Assembly: GCA_009869945.1 (NCBI GenBank) | Contig: WIXG01000060.1 | Coordinates: 220,854-284,853, forward strand | Source: Mesaphorura yosii | Taxonomy: Eukaryota > Arthropoda > Collembola > Poduromorpha > Tullbergiidae | Length of the DNA: 64,000 nt | Direction: 5' to 3' | In this document: piece by piece, positions 55,101 to 64,000 of the stretch | How positions within the stretch are numbered: the first letter of the stretch is position 1 | How the letters are laid out: every line of letters begins with the position of its first letter | Notes under the pieces: generated by a model | Seen by the model: the letters and a program-made list of their open reading frames with translations, nothing else | What the model was told of the DNA's origin: nothing | Database searches by the model: none | Program-made: the position numbers and the translations under genes

Positions 55101-58100
55101 CTTCTTCATCAACAACTAAGGCCAAATACACGTACTTCTGTGTGCTGCAGTTGTCGACCGCCTGCATACGTCGAAGAACTTCTGCGGTATGAGATGACGT
55201 TCATGTTTTGGGCTCTTGTGAATTATGTTCGGGCTTCGGTGACCAGACGTGCTTGTTATTATTGAAATAATGCAGCGTACTACGGCTTTGATCGTATCTT
55301 CGAATTTTTTCAGTGTTTTGCTTTCTACAACTTTCACGCATGAAAGTGACAGTCGAAAGTTAAATAGATATATAAGATATGATCGTTTCCACTTGCTACA
55401 AGAGTTTTTTCCATATTTAACTCACTTCTCATCAGATAGGAAGACGTTTGGATGTTTATCATGTCTATGAGTCGCCAGGTGAGAGGAATTGTATGTTTCA
55501 TGAGTACACTCAGTGCACTTCAAGGCCTGACCTTCCTCCGTTCGTTTGCTAGTGCACCTTTTCAATGATGTCTTCCTTTGAAGTTGTTGCTTGTCGGGAT
55601 CCTTTCTATACGCTTCCTTCTTAGAAGCTCTACTCTTCTTCATGTAGTCCAAGTTATGAACCTTGGCATGTTCTCGAGCACTCTTGAGTCCAGGAAATTC
55701 TTTGTTGCGTTTTATGCATTGGTATGATAAGCCACTCCTCTTGAATAATCCGTCGTACTTCCGGCTCCGAAGATTTTCGAATTAAAACTCATTTTATTAT
55801 CAGTTAGAGATAAATATGACAACCAATCGACACACGACTCAAGAAACAAAGGGCTGACTGATAACTGATGAAATGAAAACAGTGAAGAGTGAACAAATTC
55901 CTTTTTGGCACCGTGACGTTTTTGATTTGTAAATTGTAAATTGATTTGTGAGTTGATTTGATGTAAAATTTGTATATCATGTATTGTGTGATATTTAGGT
56001 TGGATTTGATGATGAGCGCTCCATTCGTAATAAAATGCAGTGGCTTCAAGAAAAGAAGTTTGGAGGCGCCATGGTGTGGACTGTCGATATGGATGACTTC
56101 ACTGGAACTGTATGCAGCACAACGAAAAATAGATATCCATTGATCACGGTCATGAGGTGGGTCGCTTTCGCGCTAGATGAACGTGTAGAGGACAATTTCC
56201 TGACAGCCATCTTATGTTTTTCATGAAGTGAGGAATTATTCGGCACCAAACGTAACTTCAAGGACACAGATTGGTCAAAGGTGGCTCCTGGGAAGAAAGC
56301 TCCCGAAAAGCCCCAGCCAATTGCGATCTCAGTTAAAGATGTTCTCAAAAGACGCTCCACGACTGAGCGCCCCTCGGCAAGCATCAACGAAGAAAGTTCC
56401 ATTGAGGACGGGAAATGTAAGTACACAAATTGACCATTAAATCATCAATTGCGACAATAAATTTCGTTTTTAGCCCGACCTGGAGCTGTTGTCTGCTACT
56501 TTACCGAATGGTCTTTCAAGCGAAGTGGAATTGGAAAATTCAACGTTGAAAACATTGACCCGAAGCTCTGTTCACATGTTATTTATGCTTTCGCTGGAGT
56601 TAAAGTATGAATCCCCACAGTATATTCTAGCATTGTTGAAAACGTAAAATTGGTAAAATTAAATGAATGATTGAATTCCAGGATAGTAAAATCACTGCAA
56701 ACAGTGAGACAGTCTCCAAGCTGGTGAAACTGAAGGAAAAGAACCCAGACTTAAAGGTAAATGTCTTCATATTGTGTGAAAATTTATTCCACGACCAGCT
56801 CTAACTATTGTTACGTTTCAGGTTCTTGTCTCAATTGGTGGCTGGCAACACGGAGCTAAATTATTCAAAGACTTAACTTCCAACATTTATCGCAGAAATC
56901 AGTTCGTTTACAACACACTTGAGTATCTGAGAGAAGTTGAGCTTGACGGTTTGGACATAGACTGGGAGTTTCCGAAGGGCGACGAAGACAAGGAAGCGCA
57001 TTTAGATTTGGTGCGTGAGTTGAGGATGGCATTTGAGGGTGAAGCTAAAAGCATGAAACTGGAGCGCTTGGTGTTGACTGTTGCCGTCTCCGGAAATCCA
57101 AACATAATTCTCAATGGGTATGCATCAAAATTCCTGCCTCTGACACTGTGTTCCGCAATTTTTTGACTACACAATTTTATCATTCCAGATATGCGACGGA
57201 AGAGCTTGCCAAATATGTAGACTACTTCAACGTAATGACTTACGACTATCATGGCCAATGGGAATCAGTCGTTGGACACAACTCTCCACTTTTCGGAATC
57301 GACGATGCATCAACTGAATTTCCACTCACAGTGTCAAACGGTATTAAAATCTGGGCTAAGGAGGCACCGAAGGAGAAATTGCTCGTCGGATTGCCGACGT
57401 ACGGGCGCACATTTACACTGAAAAGTGCCGAAAAATTCGACATTGGAGCTGAAGTGACGGGACCTGGCAAAGCAGGAGATTTCACGAAGGAGGACGGATT
57501 CCTCGCTTACTATGAAGTGAGTAATTCTCTATCAACAATTACGATTACTTCATATATGCGGTCATTAACTGTCAATAATTTCAGGTCTGTGATTACTTGC
57601 ATTCGGACAACACCACTTTAGTTTGGGACAACGAGCAAATGGTTCCATTCGCGTACAATGATTTGCAATGGGTTGGGTTTGATGATGAGAGAAGTTTCAA
57701 GACAAAGGTAAGAGCATACACGTGATTTGATTTCCAGCAGCTTCAGTGTCTCAATTGGCTAACTATTGTATCTATTAAAGATTGACTGGCTCAAAGAAGA
57801 AGGCATCGGAGGTGTCATGCTGTGGTCATTAGATCTGGACGACTTCAAGGGCGCGTCATGTGGAACAAAATACCCACTCTTGAAAACGATATCGACTGAA
57901 ATGGAAGGCTACAGAGTTGCACTTACGTATGAAGGCCCACTGGAAACTTCATACGCCGGAAAGAAGAACAAGAAAGATCGTAAGCTTACTAGATTCTAAT
58001 TTCCGTACGTTCAACTTCTGTTGACAATGCTGACTTGTCTCCCATTTCCATTGCAGCAAACGAAGTTGTATGTGCCGAAGAGGACGGACACATTTCCTAC

Positions 58101-58262
58101 CACCAGGACAAAGCCGACTGTACCAAATATTACATGTGTGAAGGGGAACGTAAACACCACATGCCCTGCCCAGCTCAATTAGTATTTAACTTAAACGAAA
58201 ATGTCTGCGATTGGCCAGAAAATGTTGAAGGTTGTCAAAATACGTTCGCTAGCACGAGTTAA
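52136..58262 (+). CDS. Cht7: Group III (Cht7-like) chitinase: two GH18 domains plus C-terminal CBM14
   Basis: Endochitinase, predicted to cut chitin in cuticle or matrix; secreted or anchored by its N-terminal hydrophobic segment. Seventeen exons join in frame to 960 codons plus stop: 52136-52196, 52418-52717, 52932-52970, 53301-53378, 53461-53640, 53722-53845, 53917-54226, 54304-54390, 55999-56156, 56229-56416, 56474-56604, 56682-56756, 56822-57117, 57189-57516, 57585-57707, 57781-57979, 58057-58262. Every junction is GT-AG. Residues 4-19 are hydrophobic, followed by a basic then Ser/Thr-rich linker. GH18-1 spans about 79-447 (FDGLDLDWEYP, acid Glu203); GH18-2 about 510-875 (LDGLDIDWEFP, acid Glu626). 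Both keep the IGGW, YDFHG/YDYHG and W-x-x-D-x-D-DF motifs. CBM14 has six cysteines: 898, 914, 920, 930, 943, 952. Known family: this order and length match arthropod group III chitinases. An AG acceptor directly precedes the ATG, so a 5' UTR exon probably lies upstream, not located. No AATAAA was seen after the stop. Confidence 0.96.
54444..55781 (-). pseudogene. Nested antisense decayed gene: C2H2-like fingers plus GIY-YIG-like region
   Basis: Lies wholly inside chitinase intron 8, on the opposite strand. Exon A (55781-55426) holds a finger-like block with one cysteine replaced by Arg (YQCIKRNKEF), then a standard C2H2 finger (KCTECTHETYNSSHLATHRH). It ends at a GTGAGT donor. A TTGTAG acceptor at 55325 opens exon B (55324-54837), which ends at a GTAAGT donor. 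A 78-nt intron leads to exon C (54758-54444), which ends in an acidic tail (DSDDD) and a stop. Exon B has an in-frame TGA and then needs a net one-base frame change, so I call a pseudogene; sequencing error is possible. Inference: YLLKY...LYVGKS, then VCFLIKSF, AEALEAYF and KPSTSGMN recall the GIY, YIG, Glu and P-x-N landmarks of GIY-YIG nucleases. The zinc-finger part is clearer than the nuclease part. The introns argue against a processed retrocopy. Confidence 0.65.
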
Positions 58263-58393
58263 GTGATCAGTAACATGCTCTCTTCGTAAAGTTATTCAAG
58301 CTGTTTAGCGTTTAGTAAAAGTTAACGACGCGACGTGTGGCTAATCTATTAAGAAATTATATTACTAACTTAATTCTGACCAGGGACAGTTAT

Positions 58394-58408
58394 TTTATTA
58401 CATTTATT
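58394..58408 (-). promoter_or_regulatory. Candidate poly(A) signals for the zinc-finger gene
   Basis: On the minus strand two AATAAA hexamers occur at 58408-58403 and 58399-58394, about 220 nt past the zinc-finger stop codon. They lie between the two convergent genes and only about 130 bp from the chitinase stop, so the 3' UTRs of the two genes may overlap. No AATAAA was found on the plus strand between the chitinase stop and 58625; only a weak AGTAAA variant near 58314 was noticed. Confidence 0.4.
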
Positions 58409-58624
58409 TGTATAAAATTGTGATGATTTTTGTAGATTTTTACGATTTTTATATGAAAATATTACAGAACGAGATACCGCGATAGCTAATACTTAAGTTG
58501 AACAATATTTTGGTTGCAAGACTTCCGTTTCTTATGACTTTGTAAATAACTTAAGTCGAAGCTTTAAAATATTTATGATAAATGCATAATAGTTTCCTAA
58601 AATTAAGCTCACACCCATATTCTT

Positions 58625-60501
58625 TTAGCTCATCTTCTCACAACCCTCACGCTTGTGCCTTCTCAGTGAGTTATCGAACCGATATGCTTTAGAACAGATT
58701 TCGCATTTGTACGGACGTTCCTCGGAGTGGGTGATAGCGTGAGCGACGAGATATGACTCCCTCTTGAACCCTTTTCCACAGATAGAACACTCAAAAGGCT
58801 TTTCGTCCGAATGTACTTTCATATGTTGTTCTAGCGGTCGTTTCTGAGTAAATGTCTTAAAGCATGTAGGGCACTGGAATCTTTCTTTGTCAGGCACGTG
58901 GACCCTTTGCTGGTGTCTTTTAAGATCAAAATTTGTTTTGTACGTTTTCGGACACTTGTCGCAGTGACAGGATCTGTCGCTGCCTTGAAAATGCAATTTT
59001 TCGTGTTTTGACATAAAATACTTTCGAACCATTTTTCCACAGTATCGACATGGTTGGAGATGGTTATGCTTGTGTTGAGTAGAAGGAGGGGTTTTCCCAG
59101 CAGATATTTCACGTTCTAATTCCTCCTGGTTTAGATGAGTCCACCAGTGCCTTTGTTCAGTCTTCACCGATTTTATAGGTTTTCCGCAAACCTTGCATGG
59201 GCCAAGCTTTTCTTTGAGGGTGTGAAAATATAATTTGTGCTTTTGCAGAGAACGCCGCTTCGAATAGACTTTTCCGCAGGCATCGCAAATGAATTCTGTG
59301 CCAAAAAAGAAAGCAAGTAATTGACACACATATTTTACGGCAAAAGATTTCCATTCATACTCCCTCGTCGTTTATATACCTGCTAAGTCATTTAGGTGTA
59401 CCCTTTTGATGTGGCCTTGGATATAAACCCTATCTTTGCATATCGTGCCGCATGTCACACATTTAAATCCTTGTTCCAATTTCACAACTTCATATTGCTC
59501 ATGAATCAGTCTTCCATCCGGTAACTCCTGAAAAAATGGAGTTCTTTTCTTCGTTCTTACTTTAACTTTAGCAGGAACAGTGCCGCTGTTAATATAGACA
59601 GGGATTATCGGAGTGTTACAGCTGGAGAGAATTGAGACAGGGCTCACCAAGGCTCTGAATCTTCATCAAACGAAATTTCGGAGTCGGAATTTGAAATTCT
59701 ATTGCTTTTGTCTAGGAAATTGATGTTTTCTGTAGGACCAAAGTAGCCGAAGTCAGGAGGCTCTAGAGATAATTGGTCGCAAATGATTTTTTCAATGTTA
59801 TTCTCGATGAAGAAGGCATCAATTACTTCCTCCTTAATCTGGACTTCAACATCAGCCGCTTCAATACAGGAATTGGAATTGTCTTCGGTGTGTAGAAATT
59901 GCGGAAGAGGCTGATCATCGGAGTCTGAATCAGACAGTATTTGGTTCATCCGTCTTCGCTTTGACGCTTTTCCAGCACGTGCATTGAATTTTCGTGTGCG
60001 GGCCATCACCTTGAGAGGATCGTCGTCATATAAGCCTGACAATGGTTCTGGGATTGTAAGTCTCGAAGTGTCGTCGGATTCTGAGAGCGATCAGAAAATA
60101 GTTAAATCAAATTCGAGTCGAAGCCATACCAAAGCCACGTATCAGTTTTATCCTTCACTTGATTGACATATTTCAGTATTTTTGGAAGGCTACGAACCTG
60201 TTTCTTGTTTCGATGTTGAAATGAATAGCTTGACATCTTCCACCAGCTCCTTCAGCTTATGTTTAAGGCGTTTAACCTTTTGGTATAGTTTGAAAATCTC
60301 TCGAGTGGATTGTGTGCAATGTTCACAGAGTCGCACCTTATCGACTTCGACTTCTCCTCCATAATGCAAATTCAAGTTCAGCAGATTCTTGACGAGCTGA
60401 AAGTTCTTTCTTAGCTTGTCAATCTCTGACTTCTTTTCCATTTCCTGTATTCCTACTTTTCGGCAGCAAAGGGCACATTCGTGATACTGTTCTCCAGACA
60501 T
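58625..60501 (-). CDS. ZAD-like / C2H2 zinc-finger protein, eight fingers, four exons
   Basis: Probable nuclear DNA-binding regulator. Exons on the minus strand are 60501-60198, 60080-59648, 59621-59380 and 59295-58625, giving 549 codons plus stop with intron phases 1, 2, 1. Residues 9-62 look like a zinc-finger-associated domain (C9-x2-C12 and C59-x2-C62), a dimerisation module common in insects. A helical Lys-rich stretch follows, then a basic run (KASKRRR, 139-145), an acidic Ser/Asp tract and a SUMO-like IKEE at 183-186. Finger 1 is at C300-H321, finger 2 at C330-H351, and six more run to the C terminus; the last is C2HC. The start is the first ATG upstream of the ZAD cysteines. Oddity: intron 2 (59622-59647) is only 26 nt, with good GT-AG ends and a pyrimidine tract. 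If it is not spliced, the frame stops at the TGA after EDSEPW and the gene is broken. It converges on the chitinase, with 362 bp between stop codons. Confidence 0.82.
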
Positions 60502-60792
60502 TTCGAACAGCAATCAACACATACTGGGCAGGAAGATTTCAATCCACTTGGCCGATCAGGCGTCCCCAATACTATTCTCTTTCCTTAGTACTAGTTTAAA
60601 ACCAACAATTGACAATAACCAATGTCCAACAGTTTAATTATGTCAACAAGACAACGAACTGAAATTGGGAACAACTTAAATTCCCACACTTTTCACTTGA
60701 AAAATGAAACAAAGATATAGCTTACGGTGAGGTTTCGATAAGCCAAGATTTTTATTCAGTACAAAATTCTAATCAATATTGACCGTGCTTGA

Positions 60793-62631
60793 TTACGTTT
60801 TGGCAATACATTTCGTCGATTTCGCTTGGTGTCTTCTCATGTCAGCGGCAAAACGATAAGTCTTGGAACAGTTGCTACATTTGAAAGATCGACTGCTTGC
60901 ATCGTGATGAACAATCTGATGAGCCTTAAATGTATGAGCAATGACTTCGGAAGCCTCTTCCACACGTGGAGCAGATGTACGGCGTTTCTCCAGTGTGAGC
61001 CCATTTATTCTTTTGAAGGCGCTGTCGAGTTGAAAAGCCCGTCAAGCACACACTGCACTGAAACGAATTGGGATCAGGCAAATGGATCACTCGATCGTGA
61101 AAGTTAACTGACTTTCAGCCCAAAATGCTTTACGCTTTGGGCACTTGCTACAAACGAATTTTCTTTCGACATCAGATGAATGTTTCTTTTCGTGAAGCTT
61201 CAAGTACTCTTTCCCGAAGCACTTACCACAAAATCAGTACGAAAGAAAAGATCGTCTGAATTTTCGCTCTCTATTTATCTCTTCCTGCTTTCTTCCTGTT
61301 CAAATGCGACCACGAGTGCTTTTTTAAGCTGACAACTGACGTGAGTGGCTTGCCACAGGTCGGACATGGGTGCCATTTCCGGTGGCCTCCATGGGCAATG
61401 TTCACGTGATCTCGCAAATGGTATTTGCTCGAGTATCTTTTCCCACATTCTTCACATGCGTATATATATATCCTAAAATTAAATCGTTAGATTAATTTAT
61501 TTGTAATTTCGGTACTCCCTAGTAGCAAAAACTGTACCTAAGTGCACCTCTTCAACATGGTCTGTCATTCTAGGCAATCTTTTGGTGACTACCAAACACG
61601 TCGCACATTTGTAGCCTGGGTCCGACTTTACAACTTCAAATTGTTTGCAGACCAATTTGCCATCCATAGTTTTCTTATAAAATGAGGCCTTCGGTTTGGA
61701 TACTCAACTGATGGATTCCAATCTCGGATCAGTTCTGGAAGAAGTATTAAAATCAAATCAACTTGAGATTCTGAAGAGCTTATTAGATTGATTCATATCA
61801 AATCAATTTTGAAGTGCCTTTGCGCGTTTACTTTTGTCGACTTCGAACTTCGAACATTTCGTCCAGAAAGCCGCCATTGTAGTTTAATGTATCGCCAGTG
61901 TCTGGTTCAAGATTCGAGTGTACAGTATTGCATGCATCATCGTCATGACCAAATCTCAGCCGCTTCCTCGCAGTCCAAAAATTTCTCCTTGATTTCAATT
62001 GACATGTGCTCGGCCACGCCTGGCAAAGGTGGCAATCTCTCAATATAGACTTTTGGATTCAAAAGAAAATGGAATCCTTTGGAACGAAGGTCAAGCCTGC
62101 TGACTGTGCTTATTAAATGAATTTCGCAGGGATCATCCGCTTCGTCAAGATCTAGAAAGATATGCGAACCAAATAATAAAATATTATGAAGAAAAAGCCA
62201 GCAGACTGGACAAACAGTGTATTACCAGTGAATGTGATATTGCTTAATGCCTGCGTATGAAACTTCTTCATTGTAATCTGTAAGTCATTCAATCCCGAAG
62301 AGGGACTTCTTTTGCGCCGTTTCGATGGGACTTCGATGTGTCTGTACACCTTAGACGCAAATATTATCCGTTTGCCCAAATTTTCGACAATAATCTTAAG
62401 CTTCGCCTGCAGAATTTCAACGTCCTCGTGTATTTTTAGAAGATTGGCTGCCGACTCCTTGCGTCGCGCGCAAAATGGCAGTGGATCATTCTCTTTCCAA
62501 TCATCAAGCTTCACCTTCAGGTGGAAACACAATGACTTCAAAATCTTCGCATTTCTTCGTAAGCTCTCTCCAGAACCAGGAAAACGTTGACGAGCTCCAC
62601 CTGCAGGGCGGCAACAAATGAAACACCCCAT
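60793..62631 (-). pseudogene. Degenerate tandem paralogue of the neighbouring ZAD-like/C2H2 gene
   Basis: Same strand, same domain order and same intron positions as the gene at 58625-60501. Exon 1 (62631-62226) keeps the first ZAD pair (CFIC), but the second pair reads C-x2-R; it ends in phase 1, as in the paralogue. Exon 2 starts at 62151, retains a SUMO-like IEIKEK, then hits TGA at 61945-61943. Exon 3 (to 61538) has a TGA at 61706-61704 but still matches the paralogue, for example DGKLVCKQFEVVK against DGRLIHEQYEVVK, and a finger starting YKCATC. Exon 4 opens at 61472 in a TA run that leaves it out of frame. It then has a TAG at 61273-61271, further frame breaks among fingers 4, 5 and 7, and a final C2HC finger ending at the TAA (60795-60793). 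Many independent lesions make sequencing error unlikely. It is a local duplicate that decayed after copying. Confidence 0.87.
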
Positions 62632-63549
62632 TTCCTGGAACTGCAAGCTTTGATTTCCTTGACTGGTGCGACGTGGTCGGTGACACCGACGAAACGATTA
62701 CGCTTTGTGTTTGAAGATCCGGACTCACCGGAAGCAGGATGCGATGAGAAAAACAATCACTGCACTGTAATAAAAAAGGAAAGCGTGACTATATGCTACA
62801 ATCTGAGTTACTCTAATATGAAACTTTACAAATGTCGCTAGCTATCCGCTTAACTACTTCAATAATCCTCCGTGGATTCATCTGACCCACGATCAGTTTA
62901 TTATTTAAAAAACGAATTCCCTCTTTCCGTCTTCATTCCGTGATTTTTTTTACACAGAAACAGAAACAAAGACGCTCCTGGAACAACATGCTGTCATTAT
63001 TTCTGACTTCCGCTCTAATCTCAATTTATAAACAAATCTTCCCTAATTGTTAAACGTTTTATGTGTCAAATAAAGGTCAATCATTTTCCAATTTCTATAA
63101 TTAATAGATTCATGGGTGGTCAACACAATCAGTAGCAATTTGTATCAAAACACCTTGACGCGTGCAAGTCTGTGTAGTTAAACGTTCATTTTGTCCTTGA
63201 AAAGTTAAAATCTAGCTTGAATTCTGATCCGCCTATTGTATTTAACATATGCGAACATGTGTGTCCCACCTCACCTTAACTTGCACACCTGCACCAACAA
63301 TTAATGGCTACGCTTCCAGTACAAAATAGAAAAGTGGTTCACAGCATAAAGTATCCGTCCAAGTCAAGAGCTAACTTGGTATAGTCATTGTGTCATTAAT
63401 TAGCCAGATTTACTGAAAGGCTAATTTTCCAATCCTTCAGGCCAGGTCCAGGGCTTCAATGCGCTTCATGGATGTGTGTTGTCCATTGTTGAGATGAATA
63501 CTTTACGAAAAGTTTCCAGAATAGTTGAATTTAAACGACTATAACATGC
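62632..63549. other. Intergenic spacer between the divergent zinc-finger pseudogene and the repeat-protein gene
   Basis: Contains no protein-like open frame beyond out-of-frame readings of the pseudogene leader near 62640-62750. The promoter of the repeat-protein gene lies at its right end. No repeats or RNA genes were recognised. Confidence 0.5.
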
Positions 63550-63578
63550 TATAAATGCTTCAAGGTAAGATATTCAGT
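63550..63578 (+). promoter_or_regulatory. Core promoter of the repeat-protein gene: TATA box plus initiator
   Basis: TATAAA at 63550-63555 is followed by an arthropod-type initiator TCAGT at 63574-63578. Taking the initiator A (63576) as +1 puts the TATA box at about -26 and gives a 5' UTR of about 62 nt before the ATG at 63638. The motifs are seen directly; their use as a promoter is inferred from spacing and from the signal-peptide exon just downstream. Confidence 0.5.
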
Positions 63579-63637
63579 CTTGTCAATGTGAAACAATCCT
63601 TCGGTTCAGGGCTCCAGGTTCCAAGTGATCATTCATA

Positions 63638-64000
63638 ATGGCGAACGCTGTTCTCTTTCTAGCTGCCTGTGTCTCTTTGACACTGGCTGTCTTCCTCCCT
63701 CAAGTAAGAAAAGACATAGAGTTCTGAATTCTTAGCTTATTACTGACAGGGTCCTCGATTTTACTGTATCATTGTACAGGAGACTTTTGGATTTGGGAAT
63801 AAGGCAGCGAATGTAGATCCGGGCTCTGTCAACAAAGCGGGGAACTTTGGACCAGGATTTGGGAATAAGGCGGGGAACTTTGGACCAGGATTTGGGAATA
63901 AGGCGGGGAACTTTGGGCCAGGATTTGGGAATAAGGCGGGGAACTTTGGACCAGGATTTGGGAATAAGGCGGGGAACTTTGGACCAGGATTTGGGAATAA
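63638..64000 (+). CDS. Secreted Gly/Asn/Phe-rich tandem-repeat protein (5' part, runs off window)
   Basis: Function unknown; probably extracellular, as with arthropod cuticular, silk-like or glycine-rich defence proteins, but I do not recognise a family. Exon 1 (63638-63703) encodes 22 residues forming a signal peptide (MANAVLFLAACVSLTLAVF) and ends CAA before GTAAGA. A 76-nt intron ends TTGTACAG at 63779, and exon 2 (from 63780) continues in phase 0. After 19 residues (ETFGFGNKAANVDPGSVNK) the protein becomes copies of the 11-residue unit AGNFGPGFGNK from position 63837. The first exon-2 residues (FGFGNKA) already resemble the unit. No stop is reached by the window end, so full length, repeat number and C terminus are unknown. 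The ATG is the first after a TATA/initiator promoter and is directly followed by the hydrophobic leader. The copies are nearly identical at DNA level. Confidence 0.85.
63837..64000 (+). repeat. 33-bp coding tandem repeat, about 5 copies, continuing past the window
   Basis: Units start at 63837, 63870, 63903, 63936 and 63969; the last is cut at base 64000. Each unit encodes AGNFGPGFGNK. The only difference seen is a silent A-to-G change (GGA to GGG Gly codon) in the unit starting 63903. Such DNA-level identity points to recent unequal crossing-over or gene conversion rather than old protein-level conservation. Copy number in an assembly of this array should be treated with caution. Confidence 0.95.

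Noticed and set aside
60826-61107. Plus-strand 93-codon frame
   Set aside because: It is the complement of the zinc-finger pseudogene exon 4, which explains the openness.
1-64000. CRISPR array, bacterial operon, integrated virus or rRNA genes
   Set aside because: No spaced repeats of CRISPR type, no recognisable viral or bacterial protein, and no rRNA-like sequence; the real genes have introns of animal type.

Overview
This is arthropod nuclear DNA, probably from a non-model hexapod or other pancrustacean. Three things point there: a two-domain GH18 chitinase with a C-terminal CBM14 (peritrophin-type) domain, a C2H2 zinc-finger gene with an N-terminal ZAD-like domain, and compact GT-AG introns mostly of 57-84 nt. 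No bacterial, organellar or viral gene was recognised. I cannot name the species.

Layout. Bases 1-52135 form a gene-poor tract of about 52 kb. It consists of unique-looking, cryptically simple, moderately AT-rich DNA with many short slippage repeats, one clear AT-rich inverted-repeat element (20115-20231), and a few stretches that look like isolated or decaying coding DNA. The best of these is a spliced exon pair at 44779-45118; weaker ones lie at 48863-49525, 40562-40993 and 33742-34044. Bases 52136-58262 (+) hold a 17-exon, 960-residue group III (Cht7-like) chitinase with both active sites intact. Its eighth intron is about 1.6 kb, while the other introns are 57-330 nt. It contains a decayed antisense gene that joins C2H2-like fingers to a region resembling a GIY-YIG nuclease.

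Convergent with the chitinase, 58625-60501 (-) is a ZAD-like/C2H2 zinc-finger gene of 549 residues. Its reading frame is continuous only if a 26-nt intron is spliced out. Immediately upstream, 60793-62631 (-) is a degenerate tandem copy with the same exon phases. At the right edge, 63638-64000 (+) begins a secreted Gly/Asn/Phe-rich protein built from perfect 33-bp tandem repeats; it runs off the window and has a TATA plus initiator promoter.

The genes do not form a pathway. The chitinase acts on cuticle chitin, the zinc-finger pair belongs to an expanding and decaying arthropod regulator family, and the repeat protein is probably extracellular. The points most worth following up are the nested antisense zinc-finger/GIY-YIG fossil, the 26-nt intron, and the spliced orphan exons at 44.8-45.1 kb.
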